DNA of 64,000 bases, taken from NCBI GenBank assembly GCA_048013815.1, contig CM106585.1:2976001-3040000 (forward strand). The letters run 5' to 3'. The notes below the pieces were generated by a model, which was given only the letters and a program-made list of their open reading frames with translations, had not been told where the DNA came from and did no database searches. The position numbers and the translations under genes were made by a program. The stretch is from Setoptus koraiensis (lineage: Eukaryota > Arthropoda). Shown here one piece after another: positions 36,288 to 49,383 of the stretch (positions are counted from its first letter, which is position 1; every line of letters begins with the position of its first letter).

Positions 36288-39200
36288 GCGGCAGCAGCAA
36301 TGACACACACACACACGCAGTGATTGCGCGATGACGGCGATGCTGATGAGCAATTTGATCCGATGAAATGTTGATTGTTCCCCTCGTTGGTTAATCTTTT
36401 GTGTTTGTCCATGTTTGCTGTTCATCTGTTGTGCGCTTTCGTTGCCGTGGTGGCTCTCACATTTAAAAGCATCGCTTGATTGATTATGTAATGCTGCCTA
36501 ATGATGGGCTGGTCGATGGGCTAGTTGTTGCTGCTGCTGTTGCCGGCACTGCACATGCCAGAGTGATGATGAGCGCTGTCGGATCGGCGGCGCGTGTTGT
36601 TTAACTACACTAATCATTATAATAATGGCGCTTTCATTAGTGCTGATGATGATATGTCTGCCTCAATGTCTAGCCATGTATCATGGCTAGTCAAGTATTG
36701 TGGAGGATGTGTTCAAAATAAATAACTAAATTACTGTTGTTGTTGGCCAATTCAACAATACGGCGCACGCAAGACAAACAAGAGTTAACAACAAGGGATG
36801 CCAAATTGGCCTGAAATGTTGCCCAATCACAAGCCCAGCGCACACACTGTAATACAGTGACTGTATGTGTGCAATTGTGCGGCCGCCCACGCGAGACATT
36901 GGCGCTGCGGCCGGCACATCCGATCGGCCAGATCGGCCGGATCGGCCGCGCCAACAAGATGGGTGAGATGGGCCAAAACTAGCGAGATCGGTGCGCCATA
37001 ATGAGCGAGATGCACTCTCGCTGCAATCTATTATTATGCTGGCATTATTACGCTTGCTAGGCGGCGCCAAAGTTGCCTCGGACATACACACATATCGGCG
37101 CGTATGTCCGACGTGCTGGCGCTGGCGTGGAGACAGCTCGTCAAAATTGATGACCAACACAAAATGTTACCAGCAGCGCCAATCAATGACCATGATGCGC
37201 TCATTTGATGATTACCATGATTTGGCCAACTTTCGGCGGCTCGTTGGTTGCGCAATCTGTGTGCGCAACCAGCCACACACTCTTTCACGGTGCGGCAACC
37301 GGCACAGAGTACGCAACACCGAGCAGGCAATAGGCCCAGTGTGCAACTCGGTGTATGCAAAACTGACCAAGGTAAAAAGCGCGATTTCGATCTAATGAGA
37401 GTCTCTCTCTCTCTCTCTCTCGCGCGCGCTGAGCCATTCATCTGGCTCAGCGGTCAGCAGCTTACGCAATCACGTTGCATCACGTCGCTGGTCGTTAATG
37501 GGCATTTATTTTTGGTTGGCGGGCCATTGGTGGCACCGTCGTTGCGTAATGGCTGCTGTCCAATCGGCCACCAGTGGACCTGCCAGCGAGCCACTCTGGA
37601 CACTATTTGAGCGGTATTAGCTCGACCGCCAGAAGCGTGTGTGTGTGTGTGCGCGCTGTTCTGTGCCCTGTCCGCGGCTCGGCCAGGGGATAGAGGCGAC
37701 AGGCAACAATGTTTGCATAGGCAGCGAAATTGCCTGTCCCCTGGCCGCAGCCGACGGCCGCCCGCCGCCCCCTCGCCCCGGTTGGGCCGTCGGCCGCTGT
37801 CGGCCGCTGTCGGCCGCTATCGGCGATCGCTGTCGCTGGCCCACACTCTCTACTGGAGAGTCTCTACTGGGGTCTCCAGTCGAGTGCCACTATCCACCCT
37901 TCACGTTGGCAACAGCAGTGTGTGTGTGTGTGTGGTTTTGGCCCAACGGAGACACCTAATAACACGCTCTCTTGTTCTTTGCCTGCCCCCCGCACTCTGC
38001 CCCGGCGGCATTCTAGCGGCAGCGCCATTGGACGGAGCTCACACAGTGTGCGCTCCACTATATATAGAACTGTTAGTGCAACAGGAAGCGTGCTGAACAC
38101 AATGCTGCCGCTAGTGCCGCCGCTGCCAGCGCACACAGCAGCCATCGAACGAAAAGACGGCGCGCACAAATCGAACAATTTGCGCAAGTCGAGCCGCAAA
38201 CTCACACATGAAGTGAAAGTGAACGCAGCCAACGCAGCAAACACAGCGAACGAATAACACACGCACTTGCGTCAGCCATAACATGTAACATGGGCCGACT
38301 CGCGCACAAAATGCAGCGCGACATACTGGCGGTGCAGTGTTAGTGGGGTGCGCAAAAGCAACGCACTGCTGGCAACTCGCTAACGGGGGCAAGAGTTGGC
38401 AGCTTGCAATATATTGTTGCCGCTTGCTCCATATACAAGATATATTAACATCTGCATGCTGCACTGCCAGCAAATGCTTGCATGACACAAGTTGCAGAGC
38501 CGCTACTAGCGGCCCACCACTACCGCTGGCGCTAACAGTTCAGCTGGCGCTCGCTAGAGCCCCAACACGCGGGACAACCATTGCTGGCACTGGCATGCAC
38601 AGCTACCATGCAGAGCCGCACTATATGAGAAGATCAGGTCCGCCGGCTGCCTGTATGGCACTGTGTGCAGCGCACGGGCACAAAACATAACATTGCGTCG
38701 CATGTGCTGTGGGCGGTGCGTGTACCAAGCGTGTGTTGCGTCGAGCACAGTGTGCGCAAAACTAGTGCACCACACTGCAAGCGATGCGTCAATGCGCACG
38801 ATCTGTGCTTGCGTTTTGTGTGAACACGCAAGAAGCATTGTGGCAGTGGCAGCGCAGGCAGCAGCTTGTTACACCCTGCACTGTCGCTGGCGAACTATCG
38901 ACTAAATGCTTGCGAGAGTGTGTAGCGCGCGCGTCATTGTCCGCATCGAACAAACTCAGCGCGCCACGTGAAGCAGCACCCTTGCACACATTCTTGCAGC
39001 ACCACAAACACCACCAGCAGCGGCAGCCCCCCCCCCACCCCCAGAAGCCTCAACAGCCCCCACAGCGGCCTCAAGCAGCATTAAAGTCTTACAACTCAAG
39101 CCAGCGAGCTCAGAGGGGCCAATAGCTCGACGCGCACTATTACTGCGCGCAGCGGTTAGGGCCATTTGTAGATCGTAAGCGCCCGATAGAAGCAAAATTG

Positions 39201-40122
39201 TGTGTAGTAGCCGCGCGAGAAAGAAAGGGGGCCAAACAGATAAAGGAGTGCGGGTCAGGCTAGCTATATGATCACACGTACACAGTCAGTGGCAGCAGCA
39301 AGCAGCAAGAATAGCCAGCCGTCTGCTGTAGAGTGTCTACAGTACAGAGCGTACACATACACACAATGCCATTTGTTTGATTGAATAACCATCATTATGA
39401 TCACAGAAGCAATAATCGAACTTTCGATCTACGTGCCAACTAAAATGTTCGATCGCTACCGATCGTCTCACATTGTAAACCATCGAATATCATCGTTACA
39501 TCGTCACTATTTATTTTCCATCTAAATTATTATTATTATTATTATTATTGTTTATCCGCCGCGCCAGTTAAATTGCTCCTCACCAAGATTAATATTATCA
39601 ACTAAAACAAAGTAACAACAAAAATGTCGCCGCAATTTCATCCGGATAAGACAGCATTACTAAGATTGTTATTTATTCGACGCAAATCAGACGAAACAAA
39701 CGACGAGAAAAGAAAAACGCGCAATAACAACAGCTCATTGGCAACAGTCGTGTCGTCTGTCGCAACTGTCAGCATCAGCTAATGCATTCGCAGTTATGCT
39801 AATAATGCTAATTTACGCTCTAGTCACCTAAGTGGACACCCCCCTCCAATAGTATTATATATATATATAATTAGATATATTTATGCTAGATTCATCTATT
39901 CCCCGCTGCATCACCAGAACGACAAACAACCTGACATACAACAAATATCATGCTGCCAACTCACACTACCAGTAGCCACTAGCATCATATTTGTTTTTCC
40001 TCACTGCTAGTAGCGGTAGTGGTAGTAGTTAGGTTAGATTGAGACATTTATTCACATATTCTCACCAATCACCATCATCATCATCATATTCATTTGATAT
40101 CACAATCGACAAGCCCACACTG

Positions 40123-43100
40123 ATGTTCAGTAATATGTGCGAACATTCAAACGGTAAGTAGACACTTTCACTTCTAACTCAAGTCAGTCAAAATTGATTG
40201 ATACTCACTCAAATTTCACGAAAGATACATCCGCATTCACCAGTACATGTAAATCGGGCATGCTGATGCACGAGTTGTCTCACGAAGGCTCTGACAATCA
40301 TGTCACACGAAACACAACGAAAAATGCTTTGAAAATCCGATACGAAAAATCCCGATATGTACCCGGCATAACCCATATGCAAACATGCCCGCGCGATGCA
40401 CGTGAACAAGCCGTGAGAGCAAAGAGTTGTATCACCTCCCTTCAACTAATGCATCAACCATATAAACATGAAGAACATCATCAGGTGACTCAATCACTCT
40501 TGAGTCGTTAATTAGCGTTGCTTCATGACGTAACTAGAATCAAAAATAACAAAATAACTCAACTGTTTACTTTCTTATTTTGTACATTTTATATTAACAT
40601 TATATTGTTGTAAAAATCCGCATTCCATCCTAATCATATAACAAAATGATCTCCAGGGTGGCGGCCAGAAGATGGCGTCCCCGATCTGGCTATGATGAGC
40701 GATATCACCGGCGACGGAATCAATGTCAATCTGAGGACTCGCTACAAGAGAAATCAAATATATACATTTGCTGGCTCTATACTCACCGCTGTAAATCCAT
40801 ACAAACAATTAGATATTTACAATGCAAAATGGATTGCCAAATACCGAGCACAAAAACTCGATCATACGGAACCACACATTTTCGCTATGGCAGAGGCCAT
40901 GTATATGAATTTGATTATGCAATTGGACGAAAAACTTTCATTAAATCAAGCGTGCGTTATATCAGGAGAGAGTGGTGCCGGCAAAACTGAAACTACCAAA
41001 TTCATCCTATCCTACTTGTGTGCCGTTACACCAAATAAGTCATCTTGGATGGAACATCAAATATTAGAGGCAAATACTATATTAGAGGCGTTCGGAAATG
41101 CAAAAACTATTAGAAATGATAATAGCAGCAGATTTGGTAAATTTATTCAAGTTTGTTTTGATGGACATTCGCAGATTAAAGGCTGCATTATTCAAGACTA
41201 TCTTCTGGAACAATCAAGGATTACTTTCCAGTGTAAAGGCGAACGCAACTATCATGTCTTCTATCAATTAATAGCAGCGGCACAAACAAATGATGATCTG
41301 GCGAAAAAGTTTCATTTAAAACAATGCCAATTTTACAATTACTTAAATAATTCAAATTGTTACACTATTGATGGTGTCGACGATTGCTCAATGTATGACT
41401 CACTCCGGCTTGCCATGTCAGTTCTTGGAGTGCCTCAAGATAATTGTGATGGAATATTCAGTGTACTAAGCGCAATATTGTTACTCGGCAATCTTGAATT
41501 TGATGATACAGAGACCGACGGAGAGATCTGCAAACTTACTGCAAAAGATAATGAGATAATTGACATTGTAGCCGAGTTGTTATCTGTTGAACGTGGACGG
41601 CTTGAAAAACTTACCTTGAGTAGAGAGATCAACGTTAGAGGCACTGTAACTGCCATTCCATTCAAAGTGAGCGAGGCACGTGATAATCGAAATGGTATGG
41701 CCAAGGCTCTGTATTCAAAAACTTTCGCTTGGATTGTGAATTTCATCAATGCTTCCACAAATCCCGGCAACGATCGCGACCGTTTCTTGGGGGTTCTGGA
41801 TATCTTTGGATTTGAAAATTTCGAAACTAATAGCTTCGAGCAATTATGTATCAATTATGCCAATGAAAAACTGCACCGATTCTTCAATCATCACATGTTT
41901 GCACTCGAGCAAGAACTGTATAAACAGGAAGGTATTGAATTTTGTGATATTAACTATACCGACAACACTAAATGTTTAGAATTGTTGGAAAAACCACCGA
42001 AATGTATACTACGTCTCCTAAGCGAAGAATGCCGAATGCCCGGAGGAAGTGATCAATCGTTTGTCAGTAAATTGCATCAAGAGTTCGGCGGTAATCAAGA
42101 ATCAAGCTCGTCTCACCCATATTATATTCGAGGAGATGACAGGAGAAAGTGGTCCAAAGAATTCTCTGTGAAACATTTTGCCGGTCCTGTGACATATAAT
42201 GTGGAAGGCTTTTTGCAAAAGAATAAAGATGTTCACCAAAGCCAGCTATTTGAGGTTATTGAGAACTCATCGAACCATCATCTTCGCGATTTGGCTAAAT
42301 GTCAGTGGTATTGGAGCGACAGCATCACACTAGTCAATTTTAAGAATCAGAATGGTGCTGCTTCCTTAGCTTCAAGTGATTCAGTATCATCTGGATTGTC
42401 GCAATATTCTAACAGCTTAAGTAGAAAAAATACTCGAACAGATTCACTTGATGAAGATAAAAACCAAAATGTCATTCGTGAAAAACCAAAGCTACGAACT
42501 CAACTGTCATTAAATTCCAATCAGCAATCATCTAGCAATAGTTCTGGAGGAATCTCAATAATACAACAGAGACGAGAATCTCTAACCTCAAATTCGATAT
42601 ACGGTTCTACATGTTCTAATAGCCAACAACACAGTCAGTCTAATAAATCAAAACCCATGGTAGCTGATGCATTCCGATATCAATTATCAGCACTCGTTGA
42701 ATTGTTGAATTCCGCCAATCCATGGTATGTTCGGTGCATAAAACCAAATCTGGATAAATCGGCAGAAGATTATGACGACAAGCAAGTTCTATTACAACTC
42801 AAATATTTGGGTATGACAGATCTGATCAAAATTAGACGTGAAGGTTTTCCAGTTCACTTCACCAAGCACCAATTTGTTTGCCGTTATCGCTGCCTCTTAC
42901 TAAAAAAACTTAGACTAGATAGACAATCAAAAGTTGGAGATACTAAAAATGACTGGGAGCTTAGTTTAGACGAAGAGAAATTGGATGTTACTTGCAAGAG
43001 AATGTTCGATTTGCTAGAATTGAATACAGGCGATTGGAAAATTGGAAAGACTATGGTGTTTTTACGTGATAGCATCCACCAGCCAATGGAAGAGAAAAGA

Positions 43101-45145
43101 AAACTACTTTTTATGAGGCAAGCGACCATCATTCAGGCCAAGTGGCGATCATTCAGAGTCCGAAAAAACTTCATACAAATGCGGCGTGCTGCGATGAAGA
43201 TACAGGAAGCTTTCTTGGCCTTCCGAGGTAGACTGGATTACCTAAGAAAAAAAAGAGCTGCAATAACAATTCAGGCATTTGTACGAGGTATGTTTGCTAG
43301 GGAGATAGCCGGTGCTTTACGAGAAATCAAAAGAGTCGAAGCAGATGCTCTCAGGAAACGTGCGGCAGAACTTGAAAGAAAAAGGCTTCTTGAACGTGAA
43401 AAAGAGTTAGAAATTGAATCTAATCATAAACAAGAAGCACTCATGAATCTTGAAAAGAAACAAGAGTTGTGTAATAATTCAAGTGAGAAAAATTCGGAAA
43501 CTAATTTGGAGACAGAAGATGAAGATACTTCTGCTGAAAATAACCAGGCAAACTATGATGGACGGGGATCATCGGAGCGTTGTTATGAAACCGAGACCGA
43601 TTCTGGAGATAATGATTCTATCCATCGCTCGCATTCCGAGGCCTCCTCTATCATTACTGAGGATGCGGATCCGAAGACAATGCATCCCTCTCTGGGTAGT
43701 ACGAGCAATGAACGATCTGCTCCACTCATAGACGTTGCAGAGGACAAGAATCTCAGGGATAAGCAAGAGATGGATGAGCTAATGCAACTGCTGGAAAAAC
43801 ACGGTATCTCAGTGAATCCGGAAGGTACGAACAACGATTTGTACTCTGATTTCAAAAAGTTGTATGATCTTCTCAACAGTAAATTACAAGCGAAGCAAGA
43901 TGCCCAATCAATCACTTCATCACTCAATGAGGATGATAGATATAGTTACACTAATAGCAATATTGGAGATGGCGACAACGTAAGTCACTCAGATCATAGT
44001 CAGATATCATCGACTATGGCAGAATCAGACATTACACAAACATCAACTCCAGCAGAGGACAACAACAACAATTCAATAATTAATTCCCAGGATGGAACGG
44101 AGAGCGATTCTACTAAAGGCACTGATACTATGAATCATAACTACGAAGTTTTGCAGACAAACGATCGTTGTAACTCAATGGAATCTATACCCTCTATCGC
44201 TAGTACGTCATCATCATTGTTATCCCAGCAGCCATCTAATTTGAACGGTGACAATATTAGCCATAGGCTAGATTCATTCAGACAGAATCAGCGACAAGAT
44301 TGTTCAGAACAACATAATCTAACAAAAAACTATCATATACCTCAAGAACAATTAGCATATAGCCACAATTATGCTATGCACAGTCAACGTCACGAAAAAA
44401 CTGCAGGGATTCTGACTAGAATTGAGGAGGAACCTAGCTCAAGTACAGCAACTACACCCTCCAAAACGCCATTAAAAAGACCTGTCAACTTAGCTAATCA
44501 TATATTATCGGAAATTCATCCATCTATCGAGGATCAACCCGGACAATTTTCACAGTCTGCCGAAATTAAGAGGAGGCGATTTGAGAGACGCACTTACTCT
44601 CAGGTGCAACAGCTACAGCAGCAACAACAAATTCAACAACAGAAAGCTTCCAATTTCGTTAATAATAATCAACCAGTGATGTCTCAGTATAGATCCACCA
44701 ACCAACAAAACGATTGCTCAGAACAAAAGGTATATGATCATTGTTATGGAAAACTCAATAGTGATGCTATTTACGAAACGAAAAAATGCAATATGATTGA
44801 ATTCGCTGAAAAAGTTTTTAACGACCATCCCAAAGATCAATCCACCGGTGGCATGATTCGCACTTTGACGAGAAGAAGAAAAAGTAATGATTCTGCTCCA
44901 GTGGAATGTTTGACGAAACGAGAGATGCTCACGTACACATCTAGTCCCTCAATCACAACCTCTCACATTAAGATGCATGATCCTCACAATGCACAATTGA
45001 GTTGCTCCATGTTCAAAAACCTACGGAAGTATATGACCGGAGAGGGTTTAAAACTGGAGATGGAAGTGCGAATCATCCAGTCTATGATCAGAAATGGCAT
45101 TGAGCGCGTGGAACTACGAGACGAAATCTATGTGCAAATTGTCCG
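40123..45145 (+). CDS. Unconventional MyTH4-tail myosin (C terminus lost in gap)
   Basis: Exon 1 is 40123-40153 (MFSNMCEHSN plus one base, donor ACG/GTAAGT). Exon 2 runs from 40657 (acceptor CTCCAG) to the gap; phases match, giving GWRPEDGVPDLAMMSDITG. At least 1506 residues. Motor landmarks: P-loop GESGAGKT at residues 114-121, switch I NDNSSRFGK, switch II DIFGFENFE, and the actin-binding NPWYVRCIKPN near 700. There is no N-terminal SH3-like subdomain. Loop 2 holds an unusually long Ser/Asn-rich insert (about 570-680). About three IQ motifs follow from residue 833 (IIQAKWRSFRVRKNF), then a charged helix (RKRAAELERKRLLEREKELE), a disordered region of about 500 residues, and a MyTH4 domain starting near 1460 (FKNLRKYMTGEG... 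VELRDEIYVQIV). The MyTH4 implies a FERM tail, so class X, XV, XXII or VII; I cannot fix the class. Such myosins move cargo in actin protrusions. Confidence 0.9.
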
Positions 45146-45645
45146 NNNNNNNNNNNNNNNNNNNNNNNNNNNNNNNNNNNNNNNNNNNNNNNNNNNNNNN
45201 NNNNNNNNNNNNNNNNNNNNNNNNNNNNNNNNNNNNNNNNNNNNNNNNNNNNNNNNNNNNNNNNNNNNNNNNNNNNNNNNNNNNNNNNNNNNNNNNNNNN
45301 NNNNNNNNNNNNNNNNNNNNNNNNNNNNNNNNNNNNNNNNNNNNNNNNNNNNNNNNNNNNNNNNNNNNNNNNNNNNNNNNNNNNNNNNNNNNNNNNNNNN
45401 NNNNNNNNNNNNNNNNNNNNNNNNNNNNNNNNNNNNNNNNNNNNNNNNNNNNNNNNNNNNNNNNNNNNNNNNNNNNNNNNNNNNNNNNNNNNNNNNNNNN
45501 NNNNNNNNNNNNNNNNNNNNNNNNNNNNNNNNNNNNNNNNNNNNNNNNNNNNNNNNNNNNNNNNNNNNNNNNNNNNNNNNNNNNNNNNNNNNNNNNNNNN
45601 NNNNNNNNNNNNNNNNNNNNNNNNNNNNNNNNNNNNNNNNNNNNN
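45146..45645. other. Assembly gap (500 N) cutting two genes
   Basis: Exactly 500 N, a placeholder length. The myosin coding frame enters it from the left in the middle of MyTH4 and no myosin sequence emerges on the right. EPS8 (minus) also lacks its SH3 and C-terminal exons on this side. Confidence 1.
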
Positions 45646-48590
45646 AATGATGGACGAGTGCAAAGCTAGATTTATTATTACTAACACATTCAGTGATTAT
45701 ACAGACAGGTAGAGAGTCGTTATGTGCCATGATTGAGTTTAATTAAGGCTGCTTGTGTGTGTAATTACAGGCACACTAATAATAAAAATATTAAATAAAT
45801 AAGAAGTAAAGACACATTAAGACGATCTAGATAATTAGCATGAGTAAAACCAAAATAACTAATAAGAAAGTTGTGCAGTGAGAGAAGAAAGCCATGATGA
45901 CACAATTACCGCCAACAGTCGGTTGCTACTGTTATTTTTTGATGGGCGCTAAATAATCTGAGTCAGAAGCAACAAAAACTGTTCCAATTGAACTGAAGCC
46001 TTTAATATCGACTTTGTTTACGCATAGATTATAGAGTTTAAATCAAACAGGAGATTAACTTCATTGAATAAATAGAAGGACACATAGAGTTGAATACTCA
46101 GCAAGCCGCCAAGACAGTTAATAGAACACCATCATTATCAATTGTTAAGCAACTGTAGGCACATTAGAATTAAATGTGCTCTATGCTAGATCTAATGATA
46201 ATAATAACAATAATAATAATAATAATGCTTCTGCATAGGTTTAGCATATTATAATGATGCAATAATAAAAAAAAATAAATAAATAATCATAATATTATTG
46301 TTAGTTATAAAACAGCGACTAATGATGACTAATGACACACAAAAGTATTGAGGTGAGATGAGTTGTGTGTCTAAGGAAGATTAAGCACACACATATAAAT
46401 ATTTGGTTAATTGACAAGCAAGTAGCAACAGGTAAAATGTTGCTTCTCGCTATCTCACAAGTATCTTGCCGGGCCAATGTAGTCTCGACAAACAAGAATT
46501 GGCAACTAACAGCGGCAAGCTCAAAAGAAGAGCAATTGACTGTTCATTATAAACAAGTGAAGTGAAATGAAGCGTGAACGGGGCCCTTTTTACAATAATA
46601 GTATGCAAATTGTGAATGTGGCTAAAAGAGTTCACTTTAGAAATTTGTTGTTCAACATGTTGTTGTTGTTGTTTGTCAAAAAAGAAAGAGAATTAGGTTG
46701 TTATGTGTTGTTAACAGGAGAGAGAAGAAGAAAAAGAGACTTCCAACTTTTATACATTCCACAAAGTAATAGTGCCATTTCTGTTCAAAAAAGAACCAAT
46801 TCTATCTACAATTTTACAAAAATAACATGTGTACCATGCCATGATACATGTGATGATGACATAATAGTAGATTGTTGCAGATATATATGTTCAAATGTGA
46901 TGGTATCATCTCTTTCTTTCTCATTGGTTGTTCTCTATACTATAGCAAAAATAACATGAATAATATTTTCATTGTGTGACTATCTATTCTGCTGCCATTG
47001 GCTCACTTTTACTAGCAATAGTTACTAGTCAGTATATTAGTAAATATGCTAGTTTATTCAATGGTGGTCATCGGTGGTGCTCTTAATACTCCAACTGCAC
47101 ACACAAGATGTAGTATGAAGTATAAAGCATACAAACTGTATTTGTTCATTTGAGACTACAAATGAATTTGCATCAAACAAATTTAATGCAGAATTGTTTG
47201 CTTTAGTAACATAAATGTTGCGCTAGCTGGCAGGTTGCGCTGTCGTTGGGTGGTTATGTTGATAGAACTATTTGGTTTAATGACCGACCAAACAATAGTT
47301 TTGGCAATTTCGCCAAAATAATTCATTTGAATTATTTACTAATATTTAGTTAGTTGGACTTAACTCTCACCAGACGACAACTACCAGCAAAACGCACACA
47401 CACACACACACACACAATTTACTAAAACTCATTACTAGATATAACTAAAGGATCATGCTGATTATTACGTCATTAATTGAGAGCAGAGATGAACAGGATT
47501 TGTGTCTTGTGCCCCCGCAAACACAAGCACGCACACACTTTACTTGTTGAGAGTTACCACTGTCATTATTAGGAACAGACAGACATTTAATGAAACTACA
47601 AGTTTTTTGTCTATATATGTGTGTGACAATTCCAGCCAGCTCACATTCAACACCTAAATCACAACGAAAGAAAAAACATTGAAAGATATTCAATTCTTAT
47701 TTTTTTGTCACAATGCTTTTGTCTGCTCTCATATGAATGTAACGGTGTTGTTGTCGCTGGTGTTGTGATGTAACTGTAGCAACAAAAAGAATAGAAATGA
47801 ATGAATGAAAAAGACGTCCAACAATGTGTCATCATTATTATAATGAGTTCGAGCAAGAGAGCTTATTGTCATGTTGCTGCTGGCAGTACCATCATGCCAT
47901 GAGTGTGTGTGTGTGGTATCGTTTGCAAACAACAGCAATTCATTACAGGTGAGCTGGGTTTTATCTTTCTCCATGTTACACCTGTATTTGAGCACTTGTA
48001 TGAATTGTAGCCACCATCGTCATCACTGGCACAAGTTATTTGTTGCTGGTTGGTCGCTGGTTGCATAATTCGTGCATGTAACCGCAACTGTAACCATAAT
48101 TGACGACACAACATGGCCATTTTTCACACTTCCTATCATTGTTTCATCTGCTCTGGCTTTTTATTATATTGTTTTAGCTTATGCAACAACAGTTATCATT
48201 GCTAGAGCAATATTAGAGCGCTATTAATACGGCCAGCAGTGTTTAGTTTGGCTTTGAATTTTCGGGATGATCTCACAAAATGTAGTAAAACTTGAAAATG
48301 ATGATATGAAAAAAGAAATTGTTGCCAACAATGCCAGCTGTTGGTTGTACAAGCTGCGTATGTGTGTATGCCAACAACAAAAGAATATAACAAAAAGTGA
48401 TTTGGGTGACTTAAGCCACTTGTTGGTGGCTTAACAACAATTGTCACATTAATACGGCCAAACTTGGCCAGTGCTCGGCATGATTGACAGAAACAAAAAT
48501 GTCAACTAGAAACGGAAACAGCAACAACCAGTTTCGCAACAGCACACACATACATGCAAGATATGAAGAATGTAATGTAGTGAAACTTAC
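45646..48590. other. Probable EPS8 intron 3, no exon found
   Basis: AT-rich non-coding sequence with short CA tracts (47396-47416) and A/AAT runs. I searched both strands for the rest of the myosin MyTH4-FERM tail (plus) and for EPS8 SH3 or later helical segments (minus) and saw neither. Confidence 0.5.
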
Positions 48591-49350
48591 CACTATTCCT
48601 TGCAGCATCTATTATAATTGCTAATGGAGTGAACAAGAAATGGACCAGCTCAGGTGCGTTCGGGTCGTGAATGCAACCTTTTAATTTGGCCAACAAATTG
48701 AAGGCCAATTTAAATTTGCATAATATCTCATAGAAATCATCTTCGTTTGGTCCACGAGCTCTGCTGGCCAACAATCCATCGCCTGGCATTCCGTTAGTTG
48801 ATTTTTGTGTTTGACTTGATCTACGCATATTACGTCTAGTTTGCAATTCACGTTGTGCGGCAGCTGCATGTTGCAAGCGCATTATGAATTTCTCAATATC
48901 ATCAAAACAATGATTCAATACAGATACATAGGATTTGGTAGTTTCTGTATCGTTACTTGCAACCTGTTTGTTGTTGTTGTTTGTTTGTGTCGGTGTGTGT
49001 CCATTTGTAGTGCCAAGTGTTGATTGTCCAGCAGTTTGTAGCGAAAATTCAATTCAAACAAAACCATCAATCATTTTATCATTTCCAGTTTCATTTTTGT
49101 CAGTTTTTTTTTTCAATTTTATCATTTTTTGTTAATTTCATGTTTCAGTGTGTGTTATTATATGCATCAATCAAAATGATTTTGTATTTTGTTTTTTGAT
49201 TGAATAAGAAATGTAAGAGAAGGAGAAGAAAACAGTTTTATTTTGTCAGTAAATTTTGCTTGATTATAGCTCAACAAATGGCAACGATGATCGTCGATTG
49301 ATTATTGTTTGCTGCTAACAGCGCAACTACGACTACGCTTTCTGTCTATA

Positions 49351-49383
<33 letters not shown>

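Larger units (their letters stand above)
31783..40122. other. Long intergenic region, partly GC-rich, no supported gene
   Basis: About 8.3 kb. The part up to about 34.8 kb is AT-rich with short, unconvincing frames. From about 34.9 to 39.2 kb the sequence becomes clearly GC-rich, full of GCGC, GGCCG and GCACA words and short tandem repeats (36261-36287, about 37795-37830). Open frames on both strands are long simply because stop codons are rare at this composition. A (GT)n tract lies at 34443-34471, a (CT)n at 37401-37421 and an (ATT)n at 39526-39549. The myosin promoter should lie near the right end. Confidence 0.5.

Noticed and set aside
37034-38262. Many overlapping ORFs of 100-175 codons on both strands
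   Set aside because: GC-rich DNA with few stops; all frames are open equally, Cys/His/Arg-rich, with no domain or splice signals.
40194-40511. 105-codon plus-strand ORF
   Set aside because: Lies inside the 503-bp first intron of the myosin gene, whose splice sites and phases are well supported.
46567-46959. 130-codon plus-strand ORF
   Set aside because: Inside an EPS8 intron, AT-rich, with no motif, promoter or repeat support; length is within chance for frames using alternative starts.
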